A stretch of 36,273 nucleotides of DNA from Cyanocohniella sp. LLY. Lineage in GTDB: Bacteria; Cyanobacteriota; Cyanobacteriia; Cyanobacteriales; Nostocaceae. Of the stretch, positions 1 to 8,586 are shown piece after piece. The notes beneath the pieces are model-generated. The model ran no database searches and had not been told where the DNA came from. It saw nothing but the letters and a program-made list of their open reading frames with translations. Numbering within the stretch: position 1 is the first letter of the stretch; each line of letters begins with the position of its first letter. The stretch spans positions 1 to 36,273 of the forward strand of contig JAKOMP010000035.1 of NCBI GenBank assembly GCA_022241785.1, in the 5' to 3' direction. Made by a program: the position numbers and the translations under genes.

Positions 1-1
1 A

Positions 2-256
2 GGCTTATTTACTGATTGTAAAGGTAAACAAGCACAAAACTTTTGTCATTATCTCGATAAACATCGCCAGCGCATTATCAATTACGAATACCATCAAGCT
101 GAGGAAATTTGTTCAATTGGTTCTGGGTCGGTTGAATCTGCCGTTAAACAAGTTGACCGTCGAACTAAGATTTCTGGAGCGCAATGGAAGCGCGAAAATG
201 TGCCTCAAGTCCTTGCTCATCGTTGTGCCTACCTCAATGGATTATTATCGGTTTGA
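2..256 (+). pseudogene. ISKra4-family transposase, C-terminal part (5' end outside window)
   Basis: Reading from base 2 gives 84 codons ending in TGA at 254-256, with no start inside the window. The translation contains the typical ISKra4 C-terminal signature: a GSGSVESAVKQVDRR stretch, then KISGAQWKRENV and a final RCAYLNGLLSV. In this family the segment follows the last acidic residue of the DDE domain and ends the protein. The right end of the element should lie within a few tens of bases after the stop, because another transposase-like tail begins near 275. I cannot tell whether the copy is intact, since most of it is to the left. Confidence 0.8.
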
Positions 257-274
257 GCTACTTCAAAAAATGAG

Positions 275-424
275 ATGCTCCCGTCACAACTTAAGTCATT
301 CTTGCGGATGTTTTCACCGACTACAACAAAAATGGTAGATCGAATTATTTCTGTTGCACTTGACTTAATAAATCCTCAACATTTAAGAAACTGGTTTGCT
401 AATTGCTGTTACTGTACCTCATAA
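275..424 (+). pseudogene. Transposase-like C-terminal fragment (possibly IS630-type)
   Basis: A 49-codon reading frame from an ATG at 275 ends at TAA 422-424. The end of the translation, LRNWFANCCYCTS, resembles the tail of cyanobacterial IS630-type transposases as I remember them. It has no convincing ribosome binding site and lies directly after the ISKra4 stop. The simplest reading is an older element into which the ISKra4 copy was inserted. The family assignment rests on one short motif and is tentative. Confidence 0.35.
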
Positions 425-650
425 CAGCCGGAAAGGCTGTATTTGCAACAGCAGTTTAAGGGTTTAGGGGTGTAAGGGTGTGGGGTGTAGGGAAGAAGTT
501 TGTACTACTAATTCACTCTTAACTTCAAAATCAATTCGTAAGAATACAGCACCCAGGAGTCAGAAGTCAGAATTAATCCTGAATCCTTACATCAATTCTT
601 TCCCTTACACCCCTATTTTTCCCCTATCTCTTCATTCAACAATTACAACT
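425..650. repeat. Repeat-rich intergenic stretch (short tandem heptamer-like repeats)
   Basis: Around 455-490 the sequence is a run of GGGTGTA-like units (GGGGTGTAAGGGTGTGGGG). Around 555-575 there is AGTCAGAAGTCAGAAT, a 7-bp period typical of the short tandemly repeated repetitive sequences of Nostocales. An open frame crosses this stretch from 480, but its N-terminal part encodes these repeats and is unlikely to be translated. Confidence 0.6.
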
Positions 651-977
651 ATGCAACCCACAATAACAATCCCGCAAAACTGGGAATACCCCAGATTCAC
701 ATTAGGGCAACGCACAAAGCAAGGGTTAATAATCGGCATTGAGTACAACCCTGCTAGCACATTGTTAGCTCATGAGTACGGTAATTCTTGGCGCTATACC
801 GTAATGCCTGATAAGAACTCTGGAGAAATTCGACATTACTCCGACGACCAAATTCAAAGGCTTTCTTTTGCAGAGATACAGCAGCAACTACAAGCTGAGA
901 TTGAAGAATACCAAGAACTTATCAAGGTACTTCAACAGGAATTCGTAACCATCACCGGAGATAGAAATAATGGCTAG
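651..977 (+). CDS. Small conserved-looking hypothetical protein (108 aa)
   Basis: I do not recognise this gene. The frame stays open upstream to 480, but the upstream part encodes repeat DNA, so I place the start at ATG 651 (MQPTITIPQNWEYPRF). The centre reads like a small beta-rich domain (LGQRTKQGLIIGIEYNP, then WRYTVMPDK). The last 45 residues, from about SDDQIQRLSFAEIQQQL, look helical and possibly coiled-coil. Its last 8 bases overlap the next gene, which suggests co-translation. Four small genes in a row ahead of a CyRepA1 gene suggest plasmid or integrated-element origin. Confidence 0.55.
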   Translation: MQPTITIPQNWEYPRFTLGQRTKQGLIIGIEYNPASTLLAHEYGNSWRYTVMPDKNSGEIRHYSDDQIQRLSFAEIQQQLQAEIEEYQELIKVLQQEFVTITGDRNNG

Positions 978-1167
978 ACCAAAGGAAAAATGTTTCGGTT
1001 TAAATGCCACTAATTTATTGCATTTTCTCCGTGTTAGTGGAGGTTCTGCACCTCTGCACTCTATCAAATTCTCTAATGTTGCTATTCAATCTTTGTTGGA
1101 TCAAAAACTTGTGAAAGTGCAAAACACTGGCTGCGAATTTCTATTGGAAATTAACGAGGAAAAGTAG
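970..1167 (+). CDS. Small hypothetical protein (65 aa)
   Basis: Unrecognised. It starts at an ATG inside the end of the preceding gene (8-base overlap), which indicates translational coupling. The translation (MARPKEKCFGLNATNLL, then a helix-turn-like SIKFSNVAIQSLLDQKLV) could be a small winged-helix-like fold: the pattern of a helix, VAIQSLLDQKLVKVQ and a final beta pair resembles one. This is a shape impression, not a family match. It belongs to the four-gene cassette 651-1618. Confidence 0.5.
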   Translation: MARPKEKCFGLNATNLLHFLRVSGGSAPLHSIKFSNVAIQSLLDQKLVKVQNTGCEFLLEINEEK

Positions 1168-1188
1168 TTATCACTAGGAGAGTTTTTC

Positions 1189-1398
1189 ATGTCTGAAGTA
1201 AGTTTGCACGCATTAGTTAGCTGCATTCAATACCTGATATCTCAAATTGCTCAACATCCAGATTTATTAAAGCTGGAATACTATCCCGATTTGACTATTG
1301 GTGATGCACAAAGCGCACTTTCTTATTTGAAATGTGAGCTAGAAAGTCGTCAACAAATTTCAACATTATCAGAAAACAATGAAAATGATAAACACTGA
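1189..1398 (+). CDS. Small hypothetical protein (69 aa)
   Basis: Unrecognised. ATG 1189 is preceded at a good distance by CTAGGAGAG, a clear ribosome binding site, which supports expression. The protein is predicted largely helical (VSLHALVSCIQYLISQIAQ) with a central YYPDLTIGDAQSALSYL stretch. Its 3' end overlaps the next gene by 20 bases. Same cassette as its neighbours. Confidence 0.55.
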   Translation: MSEVSLHALVSCIQYLISQIAQHPDLLKLEYYPDLTIGDAQSALSYLKCELESRQQISTLSENNENDKH

Positions 1399-1618
1399 AA
1401 TCCAACTAGGGCTTTGTAATCCTCCCGAACCAGTTTACTTATACGTCAAAAATGGTGAATTAAGTGGTGAATCTTTCCTTTGGTATCACTACGATATCGA
1501 CAAAGATAAAACTATCCCTGTACAACAACGAGGCTTAACTGGTTATCTTTCAGAATTGCGATTGACGGCTAAAGAATACAAAGGAAAGGAAAATCTAAAG
1601 CTAGATATCGTTGCTTGA
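1379..1618 (+). CDS. Small hypothetical protein (79 aa)
   Basis: Unrecognised. Start could be ATG 1379 or ATG 1385 (MINTEIQLGL); the gene overlaps the end of its predecessor. The translation has a beta-rich character (VYLYVKNGELSGESFLWYHY). It is the last gene of the small cassette and is followed by transposase debris. Function unknown. Confidence 0.5.
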   Translation: MKMINTEIQLGLCNPPEPVYLYVKNGELSGESFLWYHYDIDKDKTIPVQQRGLTGYLSELRLTAKEYKGKENLKLDIVA

Positions 1619-1719
1619 GGGGAGACAAAATGGTCTAGAATGCTTATATTACAAAGAGTGTAGCAATTTGTAGTAAAAGAAAAAGAGCATTCATTCTCAA
1701 CAAGCTCTATTTAATGATA

Positions 1720-2138
1720 ATGTTACCAGAATTCTACGAAACAAACCTCAGGCGGGAATTGGGACGTGCAGAATATTTATTACAGAAGAGGCGGAGGGGC
1801 AGGGGGCGGGGAGCAGGGGGAGCAAGCCCTGCCCCAAAGCCGTGGAGCGTAGCGGAACATGGGTATCAAGCCCCGCCCCTTCGACAAGCTCAGGGCATCG
1901 CCTTGTAGGGCGCTCTGGGTTGGTCGGAGTACAAGCTCCTTCCAATCCTTCCCCCTGCCCCCTGCTCCCTGCTCCCCTGCTTCTTTTGACAGAGCAGAAA
2001 GTGTACTTTTGTTTGCGTATAAAAAAAGATGCCTTTATAGGAAGAGAACCGGAAATCTGGCTGCAATTAAGAGATTCAGGTTTAGCACCTGGTCTTTCCT
2101 TCTTTTACCAAGGTATTAAATACACAAAATCCCTTTAA
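1720..2138 (+). pseudogene. IS4-type transposase remnant, gutted and carrying a repeat insertion
   Basis: ATG 1720 begins MLPEFYETNLRRELGRAEYL, the N-terminus of a widespread cyanobacterial IS4-type transposase. The match stops near 1786. It resumes in another frame at about 1986 with QKVYFCLRIKKDAFIG and IWLQLRDSGLAPGLSFFYQG, which is the segment around residue 200 of the same family. It then ends at TAA 2136. About 150 residues, including catalytic positions, are missing and replaced by a GC-rich repeat element (1786-1985). The copy cannot be active. Confidence 0.75.
1786..1985. repeat. GC-rich MITE-like palindromic repeat inside the IS4 remnant
   Basis: The left part is purine-rich (GGAGGGGCAGGGGGCGGGG) and the right part is its approximate complement (CCCCCTGCCCCCTGCTCCC), so the ~200-bp segment has imperfect inverted ends. 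The middle contains CCTTCGACAAGCTCAGGGCA, a dispersed motif common in Nostocales. Related CCCCTGC runs occur at 22909-22930, 23028-23048 and 31067-31120, so this is a dispersed repeat family, not coding DNA. Confidence 0.6.
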
Positions 2139-2674
2139 AGTTCTAACTGGACTGGCTGTTGTAATTACTTGTGATACCTGGAGTGATTACAAACATTTGG
2201 TCACAAAAAACAAACAACTCGCTTATAGAATCCGAAAACTAGACCCGGAAGTAGACCTGTTGATGCTGTTATCGCCTGATGAAACCATAGTGGAAGTAAC
2301 AGTTATAGCAACTCTTGAAAGGTTTACAATTGAAAGATTTTTAAACGCTATGTCTACCAATCAGTCACAAATACGTACCTATACTCATCCACATAGGTTT
2401 GAATCTGGTAAGCAATCTTCTTTTCCTAAACAAGGGGTGCATATTAAAGGCTAAAGCTTCAGAAAAAACGGATGGAGAAAGTGATTTTCCCTTTTTGTAA
2501 GCGAAGTCTTCTCCTTGCCCCTTTTGCTGAATAGCTGATTTAGAACTTTGACCGAATAACCAACAGCACATTTTTCTTGGTGCTGAGATTTTAACGAGTT
2601 TCTTTGAGGAGCTTCAACAGCAGTATGCCTTTGATGCTGCTGACTTTTTCATGCGTAAAAATATTGGAGGGGAT
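2139..2674. other. Stretch without a confident gene (two open fragments)
   Basis: An open plus-strand frame covers roughly 2113-2454 and includes TWSDYKHLVTKNKQLAYRIR and a few more regular-looking residues, but it has no ATG (a TTG at 2197 is the best start). I do not recognise it; it may be a relic. A second open stretch directly ahead of the CyRepA1 start, in the same frame, begins after a stop near 2548 (SFFEELQQQYAFDAADFF) and could be a remnant N-terminus. Nothing else is evident. Confidence 0.3.
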
Positions 2675-4229
2675 ATGCCTGCAATCGCAGATAATAACAA
2701 CAACGATTTAGCACAAAACCATTATTCAGAATGGGTGAAGGGTTCTGCTGTTGACCCTGCCCTCGTTACACTAAATGTCCATTCCCTAAGTGGAAATGAA
2801 GTATACGAGTATCTGTTATACGCCCTATCTCAAACTGCTAGACGAAACGATGGACGATTACGCGAAGGAAACTTAAGACGATACGCTCACATTAATAGTG
2901 CATGGTGGGTAAGTGGACTTGACCCTGATAACGATTGGCTCCCAATGGATTGGGGACGGATGAAGCCCGACAACCCCCGTTGTGAATGGGACAAAGAAAC
3001 CCAACAGTATACGGAAAAGCCCATCAAATACGAATCACCGCCCAAAACCCCCAACCGTGTCACTTATCTGCGAGTCCCGTTGCATATCTGGAAGCTGGTA
3101 TCTCTACGTTACGATGTGCAGATGCCAGAAAACATCACAGTCACAGAATCAGGGGAAGCATTGGGATTTTGGGCTTGGGTGATGGCACAGCCAGAAATTC
3201 CTCTCATTCTCACAGAAGGCGAAAAGAAAGCGGGTTGTCTGCTGACACTGGGATTTGTAGCGATCGCACTACCGGGAATTTGGAATGGTCGGGTTGGTCA
3301 AAAAGATTTTGAACGGTTGCACCCCGATTTAGTACCAATGGCGCAACCAGGACGCAAATTCACTATCCTATTCGACTACGAAACCAAACCCAAAACCAAA
3401 CACCACGTTTTTCAAGCCACCCGCCGCACTGCTAATGTCATACTAGATGGCGGTTGTGAGTGTAGCATCGCACTATTACCAGGTCCAGAAAAAGGAATTG
3501 ACGATTGGGTGGTGGCTTTGGGCAAGAAGGCAGACAAAGCAGTATCCACAATGATTGCTGATGCCCTTACCTTCAGAGAATATCAACAAAGATTTTTCAT
3601 CAATCGTGCCAGGGGGCTGAGGAAGTATAAACCAGATGTCACAGTCAACAGCCGTTTTTTAGCCAATGCCATCAAAGCCTTACCTGAATCCGGGCTGGTT
3701 TGCTTACTTTCTGACATGGGAACGGGGAAAACTGAATTACTCGCCCGGATGAGACAAGCCCGACCACAGTTGAGTTTTTAAACAATGGTCATCGCGTTAA
3801 TCTGCTGAAAAATTTGAGCGATCGCCTACAAACTGCCATGTACTCCGCGATGGCTTATGGGGACTGGGGCAAAGCGCAAGCCCTCAGTATCACCGTAGAT
3901 TCTTTGTATAAAATGGCGAATGATTTACAGGCGTATGATATTCTTTTTATCGATGAAGCTTGTCAGTACCTTGCCCACCTGCTCAAATCCAAAACTTGCA
4001 AAGAACACCGGGGGGAGATTCTAGAGGTATTGGAATACCTAGTTTACAACGCCAAGTTGGTAGTTTTGGCAGATGCCCACCTGGATGATCTTACTATTGA
4101 TTTTTTCCGCGCCATGCGTCCGGCGGGTGAACAACCATATATCATCAAAAACCTGTATCGCTCAGGTGGTCGCAAAGCATACTGGTACGAAGGTAAAAAT
4201 AGTAGCGCGTTGGTGGCAGAGTTCCACTG
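2675..4229 (+). pseudogene. CyRepA1-family plasmid replication protein, frameshifted and truncated
   Basis: ATG 2675 is directly preceded by GGAGGGG, so it is preferred over the in-frame ATG at 2651. The first part (to a TAA at 3779) has the conserved N-terminus (NHYSEWVKGSAVDP), a DUF3854/TOPRIM-like region (LILTEGEKKAGC) and a Walker A-like [14 protein letters not shown]. Homology continues in the -1 frame from 3778 ([12 protein letters not shown]) with Walker [14 protein letters not shown] and further to about [12 protein letters not shown] near 4229, where it stops abruptly. Adding one T to the T5 run at 3775-3779 would restore the frame. Family members are typically around 1000 residues, so the C-terminal half is missing. 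The gene probably came from an integrated plasmid. Confidence 0.75.
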
Positions 4230-5261
4230 TCAATCTAAAAATTTAATCAGTTTATATAATGAGTCATAACTACGCACAATTTCAGGTTGTATAAGTCGCC
4301 ACAATATATTTTGGGAAGTGGACATAACCTCCACTAAGATTTGTATTGACGTAGCATCTGCGAGAAAAGACAAATTCTCAAATTGTCTCACACTAAACCC
4401 CACTCTTTGTAAAGCGCGAGTAGTCCACAAAGCCGCAATACCCTCACCCATAACAACTACTTCTTCTCTAGAGGGTATATTCAGCTGAAACTCCCCAGAA
4501 GCAACATCAAATTCCACCCCCTCACTACGGAAGCTATCAGCAAAAGCACCACTCAATACTAAATCTTCCGGAGCGCCAACATGTAAAATCCCATTAGTGG
4601 TTAATAGCCAAACTTGGTCAGCCAAACGCAAAGCCAAATCCAAATCATGAGTAGAAAGTAAAATCGCTTGATGAGTTTCCCGCGCTAACTGACGTAACAA
4701 CTGCATAATTTCCACCCGTCGCGGTAAATCCAAAAATGCCGTTGGTTCATCAAGTAACATCACCATAGGCGACTGCGCCAAAGCACGCGCAATCATAATT
4801 TTTTGACGTTCACCATCACTCAACTCACTAACTTGACGTGAAGCCAGATGTTTTGCACCTACAGATTTTAGCGCCCAATGTGCGATCGCTTCATCTTCAG
4901 GTGTTAAATTTCCCCACCAGTCAGTATAAGGATATCGCCCTAAACTCACCAAAGTATAAGCACAAAGCATTCCCACATCAACTTTCTCAGTCAATACCAA
5001 ACTCAGACGTTTAGCCAAATCTAGGGGAGACAAAGCCGAGATATTTTCCCCCAATAGCCTCACCTCACCAGTAATTGGTGGTTGCATACCCGCAAGCGAT
5101 CGCAGTAACGTAGACTTACCCGCACCATTAGGCCCCAGTAAACACACAACCTCCCCAGCTTGTAACGACACATTAATATCACAAGCCACACATCTCACCC
5201 GCTTCCCAGACCCCTGATAACCAATCGTCAAATCATGAGTAGTCAAAATCCCATCACTCAT
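4230..5261 (-). CDS. ABC transporter ATPase of the BtuD/FecE type
   Basis: ATPase for a vitamin B12, haem or ferric-siderophore importer. With the start at ATG 5261 (preceded by GAGGTGG) the protein has 343 residues; an in-frame ATG 45 bases upstream is less likely. Walker [10 protein letters not shown] is at about residues 43-51, the signature LSDGERQK near 140, Walker [14 protein letters not shown] near 165 and the H-loop in [11 protein letters not shown]. About 90 residues follow the NBD, a C-terminal extension found in some cyanobacterial homologues. It follows the permease gene after a short gap and is the last gene of the riboswitch-linked block. Its stop abuts the truncated CyRepA1 pseudogene on the other strand. 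Substrate is inferred from neighbours; I cannot separate B12 from haem or siderophore by sequence alone. Confidence 0.85.
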   Translation of the reverse strand: MSDGILTTHDLTIGYQGSGKRVRCVACDINVSLQAGEVVCLLGPNGAGKSTLLRSLAGMQPPITGEVRLLGENISALSPLDLAKRLSLVLTEKVDVGMLCAYTLVSLGRYPYTDWWGNLTPEDEAIAHWALKSVGAKHLASRQVSELSDGERQKIMIARALAQSPMVMLLDEPTAFLDLPRRVEIMQLLRQLARETHQAILLSTHDLDLALRLADQVWLLTTNGILHVGAPEDLVLSGAFADSFRSEGVEFDVASGEFQLNIPSREEVVVMGEGIAALWTTRALQRVGFSVRQFENLSFLADATSIQILVEVMSTSQNILWRLIQPEIVRSYDSLYKLIKFLD

Positions 5262-5298
5262 AAGCACCACCTCAAAAACACTCCGCGCACATCTGCGT

Positions 5299-6360
5299 TT
5301 AAACAACCCGACGAGAATTACGCCGCAAAATCACCCAACTCACAACCGGAGTTCCTATCAAAGCCGTCACAGCATTCAAAGGTAAAACCATCGCACCCCC
5401 TCCCACCTGAGACAACAAATCAGCCATCAAAGCCAAAATCGCACCCATCATCATCACCCCAGGAATTAAAATTCGATGGTCGGAAGTATGAAAAACACTA
5501 CGACATAAATGAGGAATAGCCACCCCTAAAAAGGCGATGGGACCGCAAAAAGCAGTAATCCCACCAGCTAAAATAGATGCACTAGTAATAATAGAAAATC
5601 GAGTTTTTTCCACTGTTAACCCCAGACTACGCGCATAAGCTTCACCCAGTAAAAGCGTATTTAAAGACTTTGATTTCGTCACTGCTATTAATAAACTCGC
5701 AACTATCACCGGAATTAAAACCAGCAATTGTTTTCCAGTCACCCCAGCAAAGCTACCAAAAGTCCACATAATATAACTTTGAATGCGTTCTTGGGAGCTA
5801 AATTGCAGCAAAATACTCACAATAGCACTCGTAGCATAGCCAAATAACAAACCTAAAATTAGCAGCGTCATTGTATCTTTGACACGACGAGATACAACTA
5901 ACATCAATCCTAAAACCGATGCTGCACCAAAACTAGCAGCGATAACCAAACCAAAATCACTAATAATTCCTAAATCAGCTAATAACGTAGGTGTCGTTGC
6001 ACTAGCAGTCAACACAACTAAAGCCACACCTAAACTTGCACCAGAACTAATTCCTAACACAAAAGGCCCAGCCAAAGGATTTCTAAATAAAGTTTGCATT
6101 TGTAAGCCACTCACACCTAAAGCTGCACCCGCCAAAGTTGCAGTTAAAGCTTTAGGTAATCTAAATTTGAGAACAATATTCATCCATGTCACTTTTTCTG
6201 GTTCTTGTCCCAGCAAAATATTAATTACTGCATGAAGAGGGATATGAACTGAACCTAAAGCCAAGTCTAATAAAAAGGCAAAAATGAAGCTGATAAATAA
6301 AATCGAGAAAATAATAGTTTTGGATAATGAATGATTAAATTTATATTTTTTGTTTAACAT
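5299..6360 (-). CDS. FecCD/BtuC-family permease
   Basis: Inner-membrane permease of 353 residues, the usual length of the family, with about ten hydrophobic segments. Family motifs are visible: LRLPKALTATLAGAALGVSG (here FRLPKAL), QTLFRNPLAGPFVLGISSGA, and near the end FCGPIAFLGVAIPHLCR. The start codon shares one base with the stop of the lipoprotein gene upstream (TAATG), so the two are translationally coupled. With the ATPase downstream it forms a complete BtuF-C-D type importer. The substrate is predicted to be cobalamin or another metal chelate because the operon starts with a cobalamin riboswitch. Confidence 0.9.
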   Translation of the reverse strand: MLNKKYKFNHSLSKTIIFSILFISFIFAFLLDLALGSVHIPLHAVINILLGQEPEKVTWMNIVLKFRLPKALTATLAGAALGVSGLQMQTLFRNPLAGPFVLGISSGASLGVALVVLTASATTPTLLADLGIISDFGLVIAASFGAASVLGLMLVVSRRVKDTMTLLILGLLFGYATSAIVSILLQFSSQERIQSYIMWTFGSFAGVTGKQLLVLIPVIVASLLIAVTKSKSLNTLLLGEAYARSLGLTVEKTRFSIITSASILAGGITAFCGPIAFLGVAIPHLCRSVFHTSDHRILIPGVMMMGAILALMADLLSQVGGGAMVLPLNAVTALIGTPVVSWVILRRNSRRVV

Positions 6361-7562
6361 TATTGCCCTAATTTACGATAATAAAACAATTGATGATCAG
6401 GTAATATTTCGGGATGTAAAATTTTAATTAAATCAGATAAAACGATATCTGGGTTACTCATACCTCCTTCCCAGTAATCATTACCGCCACTATCATTAAC
6501 ACGGGCATTATTAGTGTAAAGATTGCCATTTTGAACAGCCTGAAAATCAGTATAGCGGTTATCTTCAGCAACTAAATCTTGAACAGTTTGCCAAGCTTGG
6601 CTAAAATTTAACCAGTAATCTGCATTACTAGCACGTTCTACAACAACTTCAAAAGATAAAGGTAAACTACCAAAAGATTTATCATCACTCCAGAGATAGT
6701 TTCCTCCAGCATCAGCGAGATATTTTGCTACATAACTGTTACCCCCAGGCATATACCAAGTACCTTTAAAGTTAAAGCCAACAAAGACAGTGGGACGATT
6801 TGTTACAGATTTCGCTGTTTGTGCTGTGTGTTCATATTTATTAGCAATTTCTTGGAAGATTTTTTCTGCTTGTTCTTCTTGATTAAAAAATAAAGCGGTA
6901 AATTTTAACCATTCACTTCTTCCCAAGGGAGTGTCTTCCATATATTCAGCATTAATTCCTACTTGTAACCCGACTTCGGTAAGCTTAGAATAACTATCAG
7001 TTTGGGAATTACCTGTACCGAAAGTTGTGACCAAATCGGGGTTTAATTCTAATAATCTTTCAATATCAATATTGGCATTATTGCCCACTTCCGCAATTTT
7101 ACCTGCTTGGATTCTTTCTACTACTTCCGGCGTATTGACTTGTTGACTATTACTAACGCCAATTAATTTATCAACTACACCTAATTTGGCTAAGTGAGGT
7201 AAATGAGTCGTAGAAAGAGTGACTATAGAATTAACGGGTACTGTAATTATTTGTGCTTGATTAAATCCTGATGGTGGTGGGGTTCCACATTGGACTAAAA
7301 CATATTGAAAGTTAGTTTTAGCATTTTGCCAGGGATTTTTAACGGTGACTATTTTGTAGTTTTGATGATACTCTACTCCTAAGCCTGTAGCATGGGTGAT
7401 TTGGATTTTATGAGGGAAGTAATCGGTATTGGGGTCATAGTTTTGGATACAGGCGGGGTTTTGAGTAATTGTTGGGGTGTGGTTGCAGGCGATGATTAAT
7501 GTGGTGATTAAGAGAAAAAGGAAAGTAATTAGTTTTGGGTGTGGGAATTTTACCAATTTCAT
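6360..7562 (-). CDS. Periplasmic substrate-binding lipoprotein, TroA/BtuF-like
   Basis: I choose ATG 7562, which gives a 400-residue precursor with a short charged N-terminus, a hydrophobic stretch and a lipobox LIIAC (Cys about 26). An in-frame start 72 bases upstream would add residues encoded by repeat DNA. The helical-backbone binding-protein fold is suggested by VPVNSIVTLSTTHLPHLAKL, then GVSNSQQVNTPEVVERI, NIDIERLLELNPDLV and a C-terminal half with PTVFVGFNFKGTWYMPGGN. The N-terminal 65 residues before the domain are a feature of cyanobacterial and Bacteroidetes homologues. It delivers substrate to the permease and ATPase directly downstream. Cobalamin, haem or ferric siderophore are all possible ligands; context favours a corrinoid. 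Confidence 0.85.
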   Translation of the reverse strand: MKLVKFPHPKLITFLFLLITTLIIACNHTPTITQNPACIQNYDPNTDYFPHKIQITHATGLGVEYHQNYKIVTVKNPWQNAKTNFQYVLVQCGTPPPSGFNQAQIITVPVNSIVTLSTTHLPHLAKLGVVDKLIGVSNSQQVNTPEVVERIQAGKIAEVGNNANIDIERLLELNPDLVTTFGTGNSQTDSYSKLTEVGLQVGINAEYMEDTPLGRSEWLKFTALFFNQEEQAEKIFQEIANKYEHTAQTAKSVTNRPTVFVGFNFKGTWYMPGGNSYVAKYLADAGGNYLWSDDKSFGSLPLSFEVVVERASNADYWLNFSQAWQTVQDLVAEDNRYTDFQAVQNGNLYTNNARVNDSGGNDYWEGGMSNPDIVLSDLIKILHPEILPDHQLFYYRKLGQ

Positions 7563-7659
7563 AAAATTTTGTCTCACGCAAAGACAAGGCAGTACGTTGG
7601 GCGGCTTCGCCGACTTGAAGTAACTGCCGCGCAAAGACGCAAAGGGTGTGAAGAGTAAA
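7563..7659. repeat. Dispersed CGCAAAGACGCAAAG-type repeat
   Basis: The gap between the lipoprotein and the [2Fe-2S] protein gene contains CGCAAAGACAAGGCAG and CGCAAAGACGCAAAGG around a GGCGGCTTCGCCGA palindrome. This is a common intergenic repeat in Nostocales. A similar CGCAGAGACGCAGAGGCG sequence sits at about 15897-15915 ahead of the ECF S-component gene. Confidence 0.55.
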
Positions 7660-8535
7660 TTAAGAATTATTTTCTGGTGGATATAGGTTTTCGGTTACTT
7701 TTTTACCTTGGACTAAGTGTTCGTTGACGATGGTTTCGGCTAAGTTTGGGTTAACGCGAGTGTACCAAGTTCTATCATCGGAATAAAAGACAACTGGCCC
7801 TTGTTGACAAACTTCTAAGCAGCCGGATGTTCTCACTTCTATATCTACACCTGCTGTTTCTACTGCTGATTTTAAAGCATCAAAAGTAGGTTGCCATTTA
7901 CGGGAAGGAAGACAACGAGTAGAAGTACAAACTGAGATATAAGAATGTTTCAGAGGATTTTTGGCAAATGGAATAGGTTTATTACCTAACACATAAATTT
8001 CTCTAAGTTCTTGATAAAGAGCTAATTTTGATAAATCAGGTTTACCCTCTGGTAACAAATTTTCCCCATCAACCAAAGGATTAGGTAATAAAATTGTCAT
8101 TAATTTTTCATCTGCACCATTCCAAAATTGAATTCCCCAACTTCTGGGATTTCCTTCTGCATTAAACCGCCGATAAAAAGCCGCACGACTAACTTGACGC
8201 TGCTTTCTTAATTCTTCAGGTGTTTTACAAAGCGGCCCACCTAAATTAGCCTCAATACATAAATGTAAATGCCAACCTTCAGCCGCTACCGTCAAATATC
8301 CATCATAGAGAATACAAAGCTTTGGTGGTGCATTAAATTCTAATTCTAAGACACTACCTTGAACAATATGAGCCACCCCTACCTGCTGCCAATTTTGCTC
8401 AAATAAAGTATAAACCAGTGATGCCAACACATCACTACCACAATCAAAATATTCATACTCAATATACCCCCCTGTAGATAACTCCTCAGTCACCACCTCA
8501 TTCATCGATTTCACCCAACAATTAAACTCAGCCAT
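7660..8535 (-). CDS. Two-part protein with C-terminal [2Fe-2S] thioredoxin-fold domain
   Basis: 291 residues. The C-terminal ~95 residues (from about 197) match the thioredoxin-like [2Fe-2S] ferredoxin fold: Cys203 and Cys208 in SVCTSTRCLPS, then Cys239 and Cys243 in SGCLEVCQQGPVV, the usual four-ligand pattern. The N-terminal ~190 residues, with conserved-looking LVYTLFEQNWQQVGVAHI, GWHLHLCIEANLGGPLC and SWGIQFWNG, belong to no family I can name. His and Cys residues in that part could bind metal or a tetrapyrrole, which is inference. It sits between the BtuB-like receptor and the lipoprotein, so a reductive step on the imported ligand (cobalt or iron reduction, or ligand removal) is a reasonable hypothesis. 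Cyanobacterial homologues are usually labelled only (2Fe-2S) ferredoxin domain protein. Confidence 0.7.
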   Translation of the reverse strand: MAEFNCWVKSMNEVVTEELSTGGYIEYEYFDCGSDVLASLVYTLFEQNWQQVGVAHIVQGSVLELEFNAPPKLCILYDGYLTVAAEGWHLHLCIEANLGGPLCKTPEELRKQRQVSRAAFYRRFNAEGNPRSWGIQFWNGADEKLMTILLPNPLVDGENLLPEGKPDLSKLALYQELREIYVLGNKPIPFAKNPLKHSYISVCTSTRCLPSRKWQPTFDALKSAVETAGVDIEVRTSGCLEVCQQGPVVFYSDDRTWYTRVNPNLAETIVNEHLVQGKKVTENLYPPENNS

Positions 8536-8586
8536 AAACCCTCCTCATTTTAAACTTTCTATTTTCTCTCTGCGCCTCTGGGTACA

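Noticed and set aside
480-650. N-terminal extension of the 651-977 gene to an ATG at 480
   Set aside because: The extension is encoded by short tandem repeats and lacks a ribosome binding site; ATG 651 is a better start.
1842-2119. Overlapping plus-strand frames starting at 1842 and 1859
   Set aside because: Their first halves are repeat sequence. Only the end of one frame (from about 1986) shows transposase homology and it is annotated as a remnant.
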